From NCBI GenBank assembly GCA_022701365.1, contig JAKUHH010000129.1:34152-98151 (forward strand): a stretch of DNA of 64,000 nt, read 5' to 3'. The position numbers and the translations under genes were made by a program. Under the pieces are notes generated by a model. That model was given only the letters and a program-made list of their open reading frames with translations. It ran no database searches and was not told the origin of the DNA. Shown piece by piece: positions 35,369 to 46,947 of the stretch; position 1 is the stretch's first letter; every line of letters starts with the position of its first letter. The DNA comes from Mycocentrospora acerina. Its lineage: Eukaryota > Ascomycota > Dothideomycetes > Pleosporales.

Positions 35369-36936
35369 TTTATTGCTACAAAATTGTTAGTGAAAAACGA
35401 TTTCACTTAGGGGTGTAGGGATTTAGCAGCTGGGGCGTCAGTATCAATTGACTAATGTGATGATATGCATGAAGTCAAACGAATCGTCATAGGAAGTTGC
35501 GGTCATAGTAGGATGGGCCTAAGAAGCAACATCTACGACAACAACCATGAAATTAGGAATATGCAGGTAGAGGCTGACAGTAACAAAGACGTGACCGTGC
35601 AGGACCTAAGTTATGCGCTACTTAGCTCTAATAATATCAACTCATATGCGTTAAAAGGTGGTTGCTAGCAACCCAGAAAGACAAACACGCTTGATGAGGA
35701 GGAAGGGATACTAGGCCTATCACCAGGAGAAGTCACAATGGTTGATTTCCATCTCGACAGGGGTGACAACAATGCTGACGAGAACGTAAGAAGTACAAGA
35801 TATCCAGCTAGTGCATCCGCTGGACAAAGTAGCAGGAGGAATGATTATAAGGACGGTATGAAGTCGTGGAGCAGCGCATCCTTTCGCAAGCACGAGCCAT
35901 AAGAGCTTAAGATCATTTGTGTCCAGGCATAAGAGCATCAGTCATCTGTAAAAATCATTCCTGTCAACAAAGGCGAGTCCTAATGTAAGGGTACAGCTCA
36001 ATTAAATATCGCCATGTAAGACAATAAGGAACTACAATGTATCAAGTAATACTCCATTAATTAAACAGCACCTGCATCCTTATGTTACCCTGTCAACTTT
36101 TCCACGTTTAAGAGATCTTTTAAATTTGCTTTCTTTACTAGCTCTTCAATCTTCTGTTACGTCTCTAGGTGTTGTATAGCAGGTGTGACTAGTAGAAGAC
36201 AGCTTCCTCTTAGGCCAAATTAGTGAGTTTTAAAATTGCTTCTGGCGATTGAACATCTTAATTTACAACAAGTCTACAGACTTCCCTTAACACTTTCGTA
36301 ATTATTCTTTCTCTATAGTTTATTACCTCTCCGCACCTTTCTTGCAAATCGTCTGTGTTTTGTTAGCCATGAGCTCTTATTAATTTCTTTGCCTCTTCAA
36401 GTATTGCTTTGCGCTTTTATGTCTTCCCCTCATTGCTGAGGTCCGACGAATGATTTGTAGCACCGCTTTTTCAGTAGTATTTTTGATATGCCTAAAACAT
36501 TTTCTACTTATATATTTGCATTTAATAGCTCTTTATAGAGTCTTTAGAGCATTCTTTTTACTTTTTTATGATTGGCATAGGTCTCTTTTTAGTATTATTC
36601 TTCTCCCTTTTATTCTCCTATTTACCCGACTACCTTTCTTTGTCTTTCTTAACTGCTTTTGCTACGTCTCTTGCGTTAGACCTATATTAAGCTATTATTT
36701 CTTAATGTACCTAATAGGCTTTTTTTAATCTATCTCTTTAACTAATTAAGTACTAAATGCTTCTCTATCTACATAAAGTGACTTATGATTTGCGTCAATA
36801 GAAAATTTCTAGTAATACTAAAAATTCAGATCGGATTTATAAGTCTTCCACTCCTTTTAAATTATATTTGCTTTTTTAAAGATTTCAGCGTCTAAGATTT
36901 AGTACCTTTTTATAAACTTGAAATGATCAGCATATC
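35369..36936. other. Repeat remnants without recognised genes
   Basis: 35460-35940 looks partly coding (frames without RIP scars, balanced composition), but I recognise no domain and the frames break often. 36100-36900 is T-rich on this strand; a hydrophobic frame at 36450-36728 is most likely the reverse side of a lysine-rich degraded transposon. Confidence 0.35.
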
Positions 36937-37225
36937 TGTATCAACGCAGGTAAGAAGAGAGCGATCTTAATAGAGTCTGAATCTCTACTACAAGGTATAA
37001 AGGAGTGCTAGGAGCATAGGGTATAATAAAGATACAATTCTCTACAACTGTATGTCTTATGTATAAGGATATAGTAAAAAACTGCCTTAGAAAGCTTAAT
37101 AGACTGCAACCTTATATAATACTTTACTAAGAATTACTATTTATTGTGCCTACGTATCACGTAGCTTTTAGATAAATGTTTCTTAAGTTAGAGTTAAGTT
37201 AGGATGTGACGTTTTAAACGCGACA
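36937..37225 (+). repeat. Solo LTR, family A, copy 2
   Basis: Starts TGTATCAACGCAGG and ends GTGACG...AAACGCGACA, 289 bp, in the same orientation as copy 1. The flanking 5-mers (ATATC, TGTTA) do not match, so either recombination or decay has removed the duplication. Confidence 0.65.
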
Positions 37226-37899
37226 TGTTATAGTAGATTTAATGCAGGATTTCTATAGATTACCTAGGCTTTGTATTTTAGTCAAAACACACATAAGACA
37301 CAGTGAGAAAAACTAATAATACCATTTAAAATCTCCGGACATTAGTTACGCAACATCGCGACAGCTGTTTCGTTTGCTATTCTGCAAAGTGGTGATAAAG
37401 CCTACTTTAGTACTTTCTGTTATAGTTGCTATTCCAATTGCTTTTAGTCTCGCTTTGGCGTTGTATTCAATTTCTGTGCTCTTATGTCTATCGCAGTGCT
37501 AATCAGAAGAAGGTCAGAGTCGTGGTAAATGTCTAACCGGATTTGGCGTCTGATCGCCCTAGTAGACCGGACCATTCGTCAATATTTTAAAAATGATAGT
37601 AAACAGCGACGTTCATTCTTCGTACCTAATAGCTCTAGCATGTAGTATTTTGCTTCTGTTAAATTTCTCTATAATAGAGGTAATTTCAGGATTGCATACT
37701 GATTAAGGCTAGCAGAGGTTACTCCTAGGTATTAATACCACTGTGTTCTGTACCAGAGCACTATAGGAACCTTATACCCCTCTCTTAGCATCTGTTACTA
37801 TCTAGACTACTAAGAGACTCCTATATAGGCTACTACAGAATTAAAATAAGAAAGGTAGTAATTTGTCTATAATATACTATTATCATACGTGTATACTAT

Positions 37900-39060
37900 A
37901 CAAACACTCGACTTGCTTAGTGAGGTGAAGTAAGAAGGTTCTTAACAGGTAAGACCCTCAAATTCATAGCTGATATGCATTATGTAAAATACTCCCTACC
38001 CTGAGTAGTCGAGATCAATCTACTAAGTAGGTTATATTTATTTGACTAATCTTCCTACGATAATCGATAGACATTTTCTACTGTAATCCTCTTGCTTTCA
38101 CTGGATCTCGTCGAGTTGTAGACGTTGTGTACAATTAGATGTTCTCGACTTTGTTCAGTATTCCTGGATCATAGTGTACGAAAATAAATGTATCTACCAT
38201 GCACTTGAATCAGACCTTGACAGGCCCTACCTCCTCTTCTGCTGGCCAGTAGAGAAAGAAGACTTTTTTTACTGAATAGTACGTAGTCGCTTTGAAGAAA
38301 TTCCTCTATTGTACCTTGAAAGCTAACATGTTGCAGTTGTAGATCTAGAGATTGCGAAGCATAGCCACTATCACTGTCTCTCTTGACTTATGTACCCTGT
38401 ACTGCAGTATGTTCAGCATAGTTTGTCTGTTGATACGTCGTTATCGGAGTCGATTTTCATTTGATTGATGTGTTTCGTGTACGGCGCGTTGCCTCCGTTC
38501 GCCTCGACGGTCCTTTTGCTAAGCATGATATATCTTTTCGGTCCTCAACTGCCGCTTCCTCGTGTTTACGGATTCTTCTGTTCTATTAAGTCGACAGTCG
38601 TTTTAGCATTGGTACTTTTGTGTCTGCGATCGGTACATGGTAAATTGTACTGCATTCATTACTACAGCGGTCTGATTGAGCCTACTCCTTCGAAAGGTGA
38701 CTGTTAACATATCTAGCTATGCATTCGATCATGCTTTTACTTCAATCTCGTGGTAACGTGGCCGCATCTCGTACGCAGCCTTTACTTTGGCCTTCTTGTC
38801 CTCCTTAGTCGGGCATCGGCGGCTCCACTCTTTAATTTCGCCCTGACACGTTGCGCATATCCTTAGTACGCTCTGTCCATCTTTCTATAGGCATTCCTGG
38901 ACAATGCGCTCCTGCACACAGTATCCATATGCCGTTGCTGCCTTGGACTAGGTTTCTATGTGGCCGTATCTTGAGAACTCGAAGCGCTATTCCACTCGGT
39001 GCTGTCGCTCTTATCGCTCGCACTGAAAGACATCGCCCTACCAGATCAGATCCTCAAATT
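37900..39060 (-). pseudogene. Tad-like LINE remnant: ORF1 C-terminus and ORF2 start
   Basis: Read on the minus strand, 38860-38732 encodes a zinc-knuckle end resembling fungal Tad ORF1 (CARCQGEIKEWSRRCP, then KAKVKAAYEMRPRYHE) followed by a stop. About 300 bp further on, from 38420, an ORF2-like start reads MLNILQYRVHKSRETV and continues ETV-IVAMLR, the usual beginning of the LINE endonuclease domain, then breaks up with stops. The composition is far less AT-rich than the LINE at 27.9 kb, and TGG, TGA and TCA are common, so this copy escaped heavy RIP. Limits are approximate. Confidence 0.55.
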
Positions 39061-39247
39061 TCCTACTGGTCAATTAATACACAATTATTCCTGGAAGGCG
39101 GTGTGCTTAGAATTTGCCCCTAAAAGCTTGTTCCTACAAAGGAGTCCCTATCGGCCCTACCAGTACACGGATTGAAACAGCCAAGTGAGACCTAACGGCC
39201 TTATAAAAGATTACAATTTAAATCTCAAGTAAATTAAAACTTAAAGC

Positions 39248-39256
39248 TATATAAAA
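39248..39256 (+). promoter_or_regulatory. TATA box of the small secreted protein gene
   Basis: TATATAAAA lies 89 bp before the ATG at 39345, a usual distance for a short fungal 5' leader. Confidence 0.5.
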
Positions 39257-39344
39257 GCTATCAAGTATCTTGTGAGCACTAACATATATATTTTTCTAAA
39301 CAGATTTCATCTTCCTCTAAATTAGGTTTTCAGAATTTATCAAT

Positions 39345-39589
39345 ATGCAGATTACCTTGTTCACTCTGTTCACACTTGCGGCTGTCGCAATATCAGCCCC
39401 AAACCCTGAACCGCAAATAACACTGCCTCCTCGCTGTGGTAGTGCTAGAGATTGCTCATCGTGGTGTGGTTCAGGACGGATACCATATTGTGAAGGCTAC
39501 CCTGATGGGTATGTCAAATAACTAGGCCTCATTCTGACAATTACTCACCATTTTACAGGAGCGGACTGCGCTGTGTCTGCAGCGGCTAG
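39345..39589 (+). CDS. Small secreted cysteine-rich protein (64 aa), effector-like
   Basis: Two exons, 39345-39508 and 39559-39589, across a 50-nt GT-AG intron, encode 64 aa. Residues 1-17 are a clear signal peptide (MQITLFTLFTLAAVAIS) followed by a short pro-like stretch APNPEPQ. The mature part has six cysteines, at 31, 37, 41, 49, 60 and 62, enough for three disulphides, in the pattern C-x5-C-x3-C-x7-C-x10-C-x-C. The spacing faintly recalls small knottin or defensin-type peptides, but I do not recognise the family. It sits alone in the transposon island, 300 bp from a 129-bp LTR-like element, yet has no premature stop and normal base composition. Intact signal peptide, intron and even cysteine number argue that it is a real gene. 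Function, whether host-directed or antimicrobial, is inference. Confidence 0.72.
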
Positions 39590-39895
39590 AATGTCAGACA
39601 AAAATTCTTGTGCCGTTAAAAACTCGTCACTTTAGAATTAAGCTAGTGAAGGGGTTCAGCAACTATAGCCTAGTGCAGAAAATTTAAACAAGTTGCAATT
39701 ATGTAATTTGATACATGTAGAACTTGTGCGACTAACTTAGAAGCAATTAAATTAAAATTATCTATAAAATTAAAGCGAAAAGCACTTATATGTGTAAAAT
39801 AACTGTTAAGTCTTAATAGACATTTTACTAAGGATGCATATCACAATATAAATAATAACTAAAAAAAAATTATTTCTATCTTATAAATTGCATTT

Positions 39896-40024
39896 TGTGA
39901 GTGAACAATCAGGAGGAACTTGTTGTATTATTAAGAGTGTAGGACTCGGAGACTATATAGGAGTTGAGTGCTCACGTGCGAGCACTCGTGCTTGCACCCG
40001 TGCGCTCTCAGGCGTAGGCTGACA
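39896..40024 (+). mobile_element. 129-bp LTR-like element, copy 2 (family B)
   Basis: Starts TGTGAGTGAACAATCAGG and ends GTAGGCTGACA; same length and orientation as copy 1. Flanking 5-mers are CATTT and TATTT, a duplication with one C/T difference. Confidence 0.72.
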
Positions 40025-40210
40025 TATTTAGTATTTTAAGATAGCTTCTACACTTTCCTTAAAGATACTACTATTTATAAAAAAGCTTAAAATAACCTAC
40101 TAATTTAATTGTTTTATTTATATTATTCATTACAGTTAAGTTTTTAAATTGTTATAGAAATTAATCTATAAGCTTTATTTAATTAAACTGGATTCTGCTT
40201 CACTCAGAAC

Positions 40211-40497
40211 TGTAACGTTTACAACGTCACATCCTATTATTACCCCTGAGTTAACTAATACCTGTCTAATAGCTACCTGTTTTGTACTTGCCCTAGAGGG
40301 CAATCCTAGGAAGAGGTACATAAGGTTGCAGCTTATATAGTTTAGAAGAGTAGTTTTTCTATATCCTTTTATATAAGACCTATAGGTGTAGAGAATAGTA
40401 TCTTTAGTTTATTCTCTAGTCCTAGCACTCCTATATGTCTAGGAGTAGACACTTCAGACCCTATTCTGATCACTCTCTTATAACCTGCGTTGTTACA
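40211..40497 (-). repeat. Solo LTR, family A, copy 3 (intact ends)
   Basis: 287 bp, starting TGTAACGTTTACAACG and ending GCGTTGTTACA, with short inverted termini TGTAAC/GTTACA. It is flanked by a perfect 5-bp duplication AGAAC (40206-40210 and 40498-40502). Orientation is opposite to copies 1 and 2. This copy defines the family. Confidence 0.82.
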
Positions 40498-40713
40498 AGA
40501 ACTTTACTATGTTGTAAGATCCCTCTATTCTTAAGCTAGGCGATTAGCCTATGTAATCTTCTCTGCAGTGTGCACTTAAATTATAATCTTCTAGTCCTAA
40601 AAGCTATTAAATTTTTAACAAGACAATTATTATCACCAGCTCTACCTAAAATAATAAAATTAGTTAATATGTAAACTTTTATATTATTAGTAGCTAATAA
40701 CACTATAAATTTA

Positions 40714-42369
40714 GCAGGCTAGCTAGAAGAACAGAAAAACACTCTAATATAGAGGAAATATCTATCCTACTAGCAAAGCCATAGAGTAAGCCTGCAGGCT
40801 CTTATGCTACTATCTATATTACTAGAGAAAACAAAGAAGAAGCTGCAAAAGCTTACTAAAGCTAGTTACTACAAAAACACAAAAAACAACAACATAAAAA
40901 TCAGACAATCCTAGCTGCTGCTGCTACTGCTAGAAATAGCAATAGCAATAGTACTGCTATTACTACTACTACTACTACTACTACTACTAGGCTAGCTTAA
41001 CCTATCTTGCTATACACAGACAGGTCAAAACAGGGAGAAGAGACTGCAGCAGGCTATTGTTAAATAGACCTGCTAAGCCTTAATTACCTGCAGGCAAAAC
41101 GCTATAACCTAGGACAAGGCCTAGAAATAATAGACACTAAGCTTTACGCTATTTTTAGAGTATTAAGTAACTTAGTACTGCAAGAGCTTTTTACAAAACC
41201 ATCTATATTTTTATAGACAGCTAAGCAGCTCTAAAAAGACTGCAAAGCACTACATTAAAAGGAGGACTAAAAATTTGCTATCTAATTACTAGGCTATATA
41301 GGACACTAGTACACTAAAGAAATAGAGTAGATTTTAAGTAGATTCTAGGCTATTAAAAAATAAAAGGAAATAATTATGCTAACAAGCTAGCAAAGGCTAG
41401 CCTAAAGTATATAAAAATAGAAAAGGTTGCTAACTCTTTAAGCTATTTAAATAAAAAGTTAAAAGAAATAATAACCTTAGAGTAGTAAATAAGCTAGTAA
41501 TAAGCTTAAAAAAAAAGAGATGTAAAAGCTATAATAGTAATACTAAAAGGTAACTTAAGTTTACTTTTAAAGCTATGCTTTTACTGTTTCTTAAGTAAAT
41601 TACAGTAGCTTACTATTAGCTTAAGCTAAGAAAAGGCTTTTTTAAAGCATTTTCTAAAGTAATAAGTAAAGATAAAAAAGGAGCATGTTTTAGTAGTTAT
41701 AACATATTATAAACACCTAAGCACCTGCTCTTACATTATAAATACTATAATCTAGAGAGAAAACAGATATAGAAAGAGATAGGCAGGCTAACATTAGCAG
41801 CTATCTTTAATACTAAAGCAGAGCAAATAGCACTGCTTAAGTTTCTGCAAAAAACAGAAATAGCAACAGCTAGGTAGCTTTTAGCTGCAGGGGCTCTAGA
41901 CTAGAAGAGATTACAACGTGCAATAGAGGCCTAGCAATAGGCCTCTGCAACACGCAACAGGGGGCCACCAACAGGCCACAACAACGTGCAACAGGGGCCT
42001 AGCAATAGGCCTCTGCAACGCGCAACAGGGGGCTAGCAATAGCCTGCAAACAACGTGCAACAGGGGCCTAGCAACAGGCCTCTACAACACACAAAAACAA
42101 CAAATAGCAACAGCCTAGATAGCTGCCTGCTGCAAGAGCCTTAACCTAAAGGCCTACTACAATAAAATAGACCTGCTTTAGAATAACCTACTGTTAGCAA
42201 GCTATGTAGTAAGAGTACTACTACTATTTTACTAAGCTTCTAGAGCTCTAGAAAAAGAGAGCTTAGCCTAAAAGGAAAAACAGCGCCTTATAGACTAACG
42301 TCTGCATAGGCATTATTATATTTAGTCTAGCTAGTTAGATAGATTAATGCAATATAAATAAAAAAAAAT
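40714..42369 (+). mobile_element. LINE copy 2, 5'-truncated
   Basis: About 1.65 kb corresponding to the last quarter of the LINE at 27.9-34.3 kb (from its position near 32650 to the tail). Flanked by the 10-bp duplication TATAAATTTA (40704-40713 and 42370-42379), with an A-rich tail. It holds the RNase H relic, the TAC run (40961-40988) and a hairpin array (perfect 9-bp stem AGAGGCCTA/TAGGCCTCT with GCAA loop at 41925-41946). 5' truncation is normal for target-primed reverse transcription. Confidence 0.82.
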
Positions 42370-42379
42370 TATAAATTTA

Positions 42380-45361
42380 ATTGTCTTTAGCTAGCTAAAC
42401 ATATTCTGCTTCTCCTCTAATATTTAGCTTTTAGTCTAATTACTATTGTAAATTTATAGCGTCTTTACGCTAATGCCTACATTAGTCTTTAGTAAGTGTT
42501 TAGTTTTATATATCTTTCTTTCTATCTTTTCATCTCTATCCTATTAAACTCTATTTACTACGTTTTTAGACTACTTTTTACTACTTAAATTATTCCTAAT
42601 TAGAAAGTCTTTAATTTTAAAAATGTAGTCTTAATTATTAACTAGTATAGCTTTAATGCTAATATAGACATATAAGTCTTAAATAAAATGTCTTTTATCT
42701 ATGTACAAATCTTCTTATATGTCAGCAACTGCTATTAATACTGTAGTTTTTCGTCCTATGATTAATAATTTTATATTAGGTTTATATCTTCAGTTTATGT
42801 ATTAATTAAGACTTTAACCTTTTTTATTAGTAGTACCTTAAATAACCTATTAGGATCAATGTCTAGTTGTTAAAGTAGTCCTTCAAATTTTTAAAAAATA
42901 CTGCTAGGCATTTAATATTATTGTATGGTTTAGTAATTACCTTTTTACTCTTATAAACAAGTTGCGATGTCTAAAACTATTAAGCTTATTCTCTTACTCT
43001 ATACTAGTATAAGATCTTTATCTAACTTTATTAAAACTAGGGTCTAATTATATTACATATTTAAAAAATCTTCAATTTTTTATCTTTTGTCCATCTTTTC
43101 AGTATTATTAGATTTTTAAACTATAAATAATTCTAACAGTTGAGTTTTAGTTCAAGAAATAGCATGCTATCAGTAAATTCATACTATACTAAGGTGGCCT
43201 AGCGCTTTAATTAGTTTAAGGTTGTAAAACTTCCAGCATTTGTACATTCTCTTTTAATATGTTATTTACACTTCTAAAAGAATTTTAAAAAAATGTGGAA
43301 TATTTTAAGTATAATATAATTATATCCACTAATGCAAAAATTAACCTATAATTGTCTTAATAGCTAGCTTAAATAAATTTAACTTTATAAATTAGTTTAT
43401 AAGGTTAAGTTTATAAAGTAACTAATATAAACTATTGTAAGGAAGCTATTGCTATAAGACAGTATGCTTATACAGAAAATGTATTAATTAGCTGTAATAC
43501 AGCTAAAAATTATTCTTTGTAATAACATTGTCTAATATGTGTTTTCTAATTCCTTTTAAGCAATTACTTACATCCCCTTTCTTATCTAGTTTACCACTAA
43601 AAGTTTGTTTAAGATTACATCATTTTCATAGTTAAACTTCTATAAATTTACTTTCTATATAATCTTTTAATTCTAAATTAAAAAGAAACATATTCTCTCT
43701 CTATATTTAGCTATTTCTCTTAAAGCATAGTTGCAAAATAGATGATATCTCTACTCTAAACTACTAATGTAATAAAATCTTGTGAATTGTTACATATAAT
43801 TATATAAGATACTTTAAAAAAAGGAGAATTGCTTTTAGCTATTAATAATTTATACAACATGTTATACTTTAAGTCTTAAACTAAAATTACTTTTAAGTAA
43901 TATTTTATAAAAAATAGCTTAAATGCAATCTAATAGTGTATAAAACACAGGATATCCTTAATATTCCTCTTCAGTATTATTAAGATATCAGGCTTAGACT
44001 AGAGATTAGCTATATTATGTAAACTTCTTGCAGATTCTAATATATTTATTATCTTTTACTTTTACTTATTATATTCCTCTTTAGACTAGACTGAGACAAG
44101 CTTAGCAGAGTTTAAATTACTTAAAGACATTTACTAATTAGTATAGGTAGAGAGGAGCTATGTCGTAAAATAGCTAACATTTAAAGAAGTTAACAAGTAT
44201 TTTATACAGAGCTGCAGTGTAAAATAAAAGACAACTAGGAAGATTTGCTAACAACTTTTTTAGTAGGTTTTAATAATAGCCTAATTGCTAATTAGGTGTC
44301 TCTATTAGATCAATTATTCAACAATCCCGCCCCCCTGCGAGCTTAATTCCAAAGGGACGAGTTTTTACAGTAATTAGGCATCTGTCAAACCACAACAAAT
44401 TTCTGGTTAGAGGGATACCACTTTGGAAGGGTTGTGAAGACCCTTAATCTAGAACTGAGACTTTTAATATAAGAGAAACTCTATCTTGCTACTGGTTTAA
44501 AAAGGACAAATACTGTGATTGCTTTCTACCAAAAATACTGAGGCGATAGTTCCTAAATCTAAAAATTATAGCAAGTTATTTCTGTCTCGGAAAACTTTTC
44601 TCTAGGCACCAGCAGCTCTACAGCTACAATTCCAGCATTAACTAACGCCGTATTACTTGAATTATGTTGTGTTAAAGTATGGGTCAGCTGTCGTGTTTCA
44701 GGGCGTCAAGAAAATCCAGACAACACGCGCACGGACACGGTAACCTAAGTGGCAAAGGTATCTTTAAAACGATCTGTAACCAGTGTTATCATAAATCAAG
44801 TCAATCAAGCGAACAACTCTAGCTTGACTTTTCTCGGTAAGCGCAGCGTTCTTAGTGAATTGAGTTGAATTGATTGACTTGCAAAGTAGATAAGATTGAC
44901 GAGATCTATTATCTTGAATAAAAAAAGAGCTAATTAAACAAGAAGAAGTATATTCTTTGTTAATTAAACAATTCTTTAAGCTAGTTTTCTTTTAAAGATA
45001 TCGAGAATTTTTTTAGCGTGCCAAAGTAAAAGTAGGATTTGCAACAACCTCTGCGACAGCACTAACTAAGATTTTAATTAATAAATTTATTTAACATATC
45101 AATCGGACACATTGATTTACTTGCTTGAAAATTAAACTTCTAAGATTAACTTGATCGACTTGCTCTTTATCAATCAGGTCATTCAAGCCAGCTTGCTCAT
45201 TGACCACACTGTCTGTAACATGCGCCACTTTCTACAAGCTTTGCGCTTGGTGAAGCAGTTATTTAATATCTGCTCAAACTAGGCTTAACCTGTTTCGTCA
45301 TTCGGAAAGCGACGGGGAGAGACAGTAGTGAACTCCGAGTATTTCCTCTTATCCAAATCGC
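42380..45361. other. AT-rich degraded repeat block
   Basis: Very AT-rich to about 44300 with stops in all frames, then more balanced sequence. No intact gene or element ends are recognised. Between 44760 and 45200 the words caatcaag, tcaagc and ttgact recur in both orientations, suggesting old inverted repeats. Confidence 0.4.
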
Positions 45362-45762
45362 TCACCCAGTTGATTGTATGTTCTTGAACTCTGCGGCAAC
45401 TATGAGACCTAGCGGCAACGCTGTACTGTCTACATAGATGCACGCAAACAGGGTAATCCACTCATAATTGCCATCGTAGAGTGACTTCTGAGCGTGCTTT
45501 CGCTTATATGAAGCCTTAATCAACGCCCGTTTTGACTTGCCGATGACTCCAGCGGCGAAGCTTTTCTCATCCACCTAAACTTAAAAGCTACGGCGGCCTA
45601 TCAAGCCCTCAAAATAGTTTGAGCCAGGAAATATAATCTTCAGATCTAAAGAACAACTAAATAAGAAATCATATTATAACTGCTTTTGTATATGGCTATA
45701 CAGCCTCAATTTTGTAATGCTTGTAAAGAGAGTGTTCAGGCGGCACGCGCACAGACACGGTA
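44723..45762 (+). repeat. Pair of 20-bp direct repeats around a transposase relic
   Basis: ACACGCGCACGGACACGGTA at 44723-44742 and GCACGCGCACAGACACGGTA at 45743-45762 match at 18 of 20 bases in the same orientation, about 1 kb apart, on either side of the DDE fragment. They are not inverted, so they are not simple transposon ends. Confidence 0.4.
45362..45574 (-). pseudogene. Fragment of a pogo/Fot-type DDE transposase
   Basis: A 70-codon open stretch on the minus strand reads VDEKSFAAGVIGKSKRA, then YDGNYEWITLFACIYVD and ALPLGLIVAAE. This matches the start of the DDE endonuclease domain of fungal pogo-like transposases, usually NMDEKGF...GNREWIT..ACI.ADG. The first catalytic Asp is present; the rest of the domain, including the later acidic residues, is missing, and a stop precedes the fragment. 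It is a dead relic. Confidence 0.65.
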
Positions 45763-46176
45763 CAGTAGTTGACTGTCAACCATATTATTCTCCGCCTGCG
45801 GACAGTGCCCTTTAATTGCAAGTAGCCTGGTTTAGTTGATTGCCAGAGTCGTATGCGAAAACCTCTACATAGAGTGTTATTGAGGGTGTCCTCTGTACTC
45901 AAAACATGTTGACAATCACGTGACTCGAAATCTTACCTATTTCCTCCTTGATACATAAAGTGGTCGAAAAACTATCTGATAGTTACTTAAATCAATCATC
46001 TTCATATATTTACTATGCTATTGTTCCTCAGTCTCACAAAACAAGCCTCATTTATGTCTGCTGAAGAACTGCATTACGCTGCGTACGAGAGCCCAAAACT
46101 AAGCATTTTGAGTGTTCTATGTAATCCTTCACAACGGGACGAGAGTTCGCGTGATACAGGTCACCAGGAAGAAAAC
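45575..46176. other. Spacer at the right edge of the transposon island
   Basis: Composition returns towards normal. A short minus-strand frame at 45696-45902 has no domain. No promoter or RNA gene is recognised; the right end is the 3' flank of the SDR gene. Confidence 0.4.
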
Positions 46177-46947
46177 CTACCACAACAACGCAGTACCATC
46201 GTAATTCCTGAATGTTCCACCAAACTCCTCCGTAGCTTTGTTGATCACATCAACCATACTAGTCACACTTGTATCAACACTGATAGCTCCGAGATCCTTC
46301 AAATGTAAGCCGTTCGCGGCAACAAAATTCACGGCCATATCTGTCTCGACAAGTCCGGGATGAAGCACGAAGCTAGTAAGCCACGGCTCTTCGAAATGGA
46401 GACGGCGGATGAACCAGTTCAAGGCTGCCTTACTGCCTCCGTAAGGACTATGAGTTGCTGGGAGATCGGCTAGCATCTCCATACCTCCAATTGAACCGAT
46501 CAATGCCGAAATGGCAACGAAAACCGGCTGCTTGTTTGGGCTCACACGAAGGAGATCGGCAATCGCTTGGAAGAGTACGATGGGGCCGATAGCGTTAATA
46601 CGAATATGCTCCATAAGATTGCTGACCTCGGTATTGCGTACTGTTCCGCCACCGGTCGCGATACCGGCATTGGCAATCACGACATCAAGGTATTTGATAT
46701 CGTGGTCCTTTTTTAGGATGCTAATGGCATCTCTGGCTGAAGTTTCAGAAGAAGAGTCGAGAGGTATTAGGATTAGCTTTGAGCCTTCCACGGTGGGTAA
46801 AGCAGCGAGCTCTTTCGCGCTTGCATGTGCTGGGTTTCTGACAGCGGCGATGCCAGTAGTCGAGGGCTTTTGTAAAAGTATGCCTATGAAGCCCTTTCCA
46901 ATGCCGCGATTGGCACCAGTGACTAGATAAATCTTAGGCAAAGCCAT
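46177..46947 (-). CDS. Short-chain dehydrogenase/reductase (classical SDR, ketoreductase-like)
   Basis: Predicted cytosolic NADPH-dependent carbonyl reductase, single exon, 256 aa, the normal SDR length. Motifs in order: cofactor site TGANRGIG near residue 10, NAG motif VIANAGIA near 90, catalytic Ser in FVAISALIGS, and the catalytic YGGSK, then the LHPGLVETDM block. The overall layout resembles fungal SDRs such as aflatoxin norsolorinic acid ketoreductase, but no orthology is claimed. It is divergent from the NmrA gene 1.26 kb away. It is separated from the cluster by the transposon island, and its upstream region lacks the cluster motif, so I do not count it as a cluster member. Confidence 0.9.
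   Translation of the reverse strand: MALPKIYLVTGANRGIGKGFIGILLQKPSTTGIAAVRNPAHASAKELAALPTVEGSKLILIPLDSSSETSARDAISILKKDHDIKYLDVVIANAGIATGGGTVRNTEVSNLMEHIRINAIGPIVLFQAIADLLRVSPNKQPVFVAISALIGSIGGMEMLADLPATHSPYGGSKAALNWFIRRLHFEEPWLTSFVLHPGLVETDMAVNFVAANGLHLKDLGAISVDTSVTSMVDVINKATEEFGGTFRNYDGTALLW

Noticed and set aside
36450..36728. 92-codon hydrophobic frame suggesting a membrane protein.
   Set aside because: Phe/Leu-rich composition comes from T-rich sequence opposite an A-rich degraded repeat; no ends or family similarity.
40211..42379. Solo LTR and following LINE copy as one composite element.
   Set aside because: Each has its own complete target duplication (AGAAC and TATAAATTTA), so they are separate insertions.
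45329..45340. ACTCCGAG in the transposon island as another cluster-regulator site.
   Set aside because: It is not upstream of a gene. The similar CTCCGAG words in the 129-bp elements belong to the repeat.
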